From Bradyrhizobium sp. Y36 (lineage in GTDB: Bacteria > Pseudomonadota > Alphaproteobacteria > Rhizobiales > Xanthobacteraceae): 64,000 bases of DNA. A program made the position numbers and the translations under genes. The stretch covers positions 1 to 64,000 of the forward strand of contig NZ_NWTI01000031.1 in the NCBI RefSeq assembly GCF_002531575.1, read 5' to 3'. Within the stretch, counting starts at the first letter, position 1. Every line of letters starts with the position of its first letter. Below are positions 62,835 through 64,000 of this stretch, one piece after another. Under the pieces are notes generated by a model, which was not told the origin of the DNA, ran no database searches, and was given only the letters and a program-made list of their open reading frames with translations.

Positions 62835-62926
62835 CGTAGGGTGGGCAAAGGCGCGAAGCGCCGTGCCCACGTCTTTTCTCATTTCCACGAGAACGTGGGC
62901 ACGCTTCGCTTTGCCCACCCTACGGC
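62835..62926. repeat. Palindromic repeat, family C (copy 2)
   Basis: Close copy of 14888-14980: CGTAGGGTGGGCAAAGGCGC and GCTTTGCCCACCCTACG as outer arms, CGTGCCCACG/CGTGGGCACG inside. In tandem with the preceding repeat. Confidence 0.87.
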
Positions 62927-62948
62927 AGCTCGGCTCGTCGCTGCTGCC

Positions 62949-64000
62949 TCACACCGCCCCGTGCGCCTCGACATACAGCGCATACACCGAATGGCTGCTC
63001 GCCATGTAGAGCCGGTTGTTCTTCGGACCGCCGAAGCAGAGATTGGCGCAGCGCTCGGGCAGCTTGATGAAGGCGAGCGGCTTGCCTTCTGAATTGAACA
63101 CCATGACGCCGTCGAGATCCTCCGGCCTGCCCTTGAGCTGAAACACCTTGCGGCCGCCGACATCACTCGGCTCACCCTGCAGCGCGCCGTTGGAGCCCCA
63201 GCCGCACCAGAGGTTGCCGTCGCGGTCGACTCGGAAACCGTCGAGCGAGCCCTGGTCGGCGGCGTCGATCAGCTTGGTCTTGCCGCTGAGCGCGCCGTCG
63301 TCGCCGACATTGTAGCTCCAGATGCTGCGGTTGGGCGTGCCCTTCCACTCGACGATGTAGAGCTTCTTCTCGTCCGGCGAGAAGGCAAGGCCGTTCGGGT
63401 TGACGAGGTCGGTGAGCACCGCGCTGATCTTGCCGTCCTTGGCGATGCGGTAGACGTTGGTGGTGGCCTGCTCGGCCTTCTCCTTCTTGCCCTCCCACTC
63501 GCCGTTGATGCCGAACAAGGGATCGGTGAACCAGACGCTGTCGTCGGATTTCACCACGATGTCGTTCGGCGCGTTCAGCCGCTTGCCCTCGAACTTGTCG
63601 GCGAGCACGGTGATCCTGCCGTCCTTCTCGGTGCGGGTGATGCGGCGGGTGACGGAGTGCTCGCAAGTGACGAGGCGACCCTGGCGGTCGCGCGCATTGC
63701 CATTGGCGTAGTTGGCGTTGGCGCGGAACACGCTGGTTTGCCCGGTCTTCTCGTCGAACTTCATGATCCGGTTGTTGGGGATGTCCGAGAACAGGAGATA
63801 GCCGCCTTCGGGGAAGTAGGCGGGGCCTTCGGCCCAGCGCATGCCCGATGCGACCTGCTCGACGGTCGAGGAATAGAGCCGGTATTTTGCAAAGCTCGGA
63901 TCGAGGATCTGGACGGCGGGATCGGGATAGCGCTGGTTCGGCGTGAACGGGAACGACTGGGCGCCCGCGGCGCGGGCGAGAAGCACTGATGCTGCCGCCG
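62949..64000 (-). CDS. Exported SMP-30/gluconolactonase-family protein (5' end beyond window)
   Basis: At least 350 residues of a six-bladed propeller lactonase. The frame runs off the right edge; the first codons inside the window still read as signal peptide (AAASVLLARAAGAQSF), so only a few residues are missing. Metal-site features of the family: WAEGPAYFPEGGYLLFSDIP with the first Glu, LNAPNDIVVKSDDSVWFTD with Asn, NPNGLAFSPDEKKLYIVE with Asn, and DGFRVDRDGNLWCG with Asp. Such enzymes open sugar or aldono-lactones with a divalent metal. Export suggests a periplasmic sugar-oxidation role, possibly beside a quinoprotein dehydrogenase. Confidence 0.92.
   Translation of the reverse strand, partial: AAASVLLARAAGAQSFPFTPNQRYPDPAVQILDPSFAKYRLYSSTVEQVASGMRWAEGPAYFPEGGYLLFSDIPNNRIMKFDEKTGQTSVFRANANYANGNARDRQGRLVTCEHSVTRRITRTEKDGRITVLADKFEGKRLNAPNDIVVKSDDSVWFTDPLFGINGEWEGKKEKAEQATTNVYRIAKDGKISAVLTDLVNPNGLAFSPDEKKLYIVEWKGTPNRSIWSYNVGDDGALSGKTKLIDAADQGSLDGFRVDRDGNLWCGWGSNGALQGEPSDVGGRKVFQLKGRPEDLDGVMVFNSEGKPLAFIKLPERCANLCFGGPKNNRLYMASSHSVYALYVEAHGAV

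Overview
The window looks like a chromosomal segment of a Bradyrhizobium-type alphaproteobacterium. The grounds are uniformly high GC with long antisense open frames, rhizobial gene families (Lrp-linked hppD, hmgA operon, form II CO dehydrogenase, many NarL/Crp/MarR regulators), and a dense set of intergenic palindromic repeats of the kind that litter Bradyrhizobium genomes. I saw no tRNA, rRNA, CRISPR array, transposase or integrase. The left edge cuts a chemotaxis receptor and the right edge cuts an SMP-30-type lactonase.

Layout. (1) 1-8400: a chemotaxis receptor; a translationally coupled FIST-domain sensor and soluble hybrid histidine kinase (NosP/NahK-like); two tandem NarL/LuxR response regulators; a periplasmic MoxJ-like binding protein fused to a cytochrome c; and a PQQ alcohol dehydrogenase with a lanthanide-site signature. 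This reads as one alcohol-oxidation module with its own signalling. (2) 8600-14900: coxG, then coxS-coxL-coxM of a form II CO dehydrogenase-like molybdoenzyme, then a CaiB/BaiF-AMACR family protein. (3) 15000-23540: homogentisate pathway: hppD with a divergent Lrp regulator, DUF1272, and a minus-strand series FAD hydroxylase, DUF2783, unusual MBL protein, hmgA, fahA, with a divergent MarR regulator. (4) 23650-32570: a lactonase-type MBL enzyme, a caspase-fold protein with a substituted catalytic dyad plus TPRs, an OmpA-domain protein, an RND adaptor/pump pair, and a Crp-like regulator.

(5) 32570-48100: AsmA-like protein, a receptor-type nucleotide cyclase, a 0.9-kb gene-free stretch holding a strongly folded element, several exported proteins of unknown role (LTXXQ-like, LysM, proline-rich), a GGDEF-EAL protein, and an acetyl-CoA hydrolase/transferase. 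(6) 48100-64000: a cluster of very small proteins, a beta-propeller lactonase, a PAS protein, an orphan RND adaptor, a second caspase-fold protein with a substituted dyad, a 575-residue protein with a DxDTT motif, an SNase-fold protein lacking its catalytic Glu, a class V aminotransferase, an MBOAT/SGNH-like pair, an oligopeptidase B-like peptidase, and the partial SMP-30 protein.

The most interesting points are the sensor/alcohol-oxidation module with its binding-protein/cytochrome fusion, two caspase-fold proteins that have both lost the His/Cys dyad, the DxDTT protein, the homogentisate operon with two uncharacterised members, and the folded intergenic element near 37.5-37.8 kb. A perfect TGTGA-N6-TCACA site and two near-perfect ones may link the Crp-like regulator to other genes in the window.
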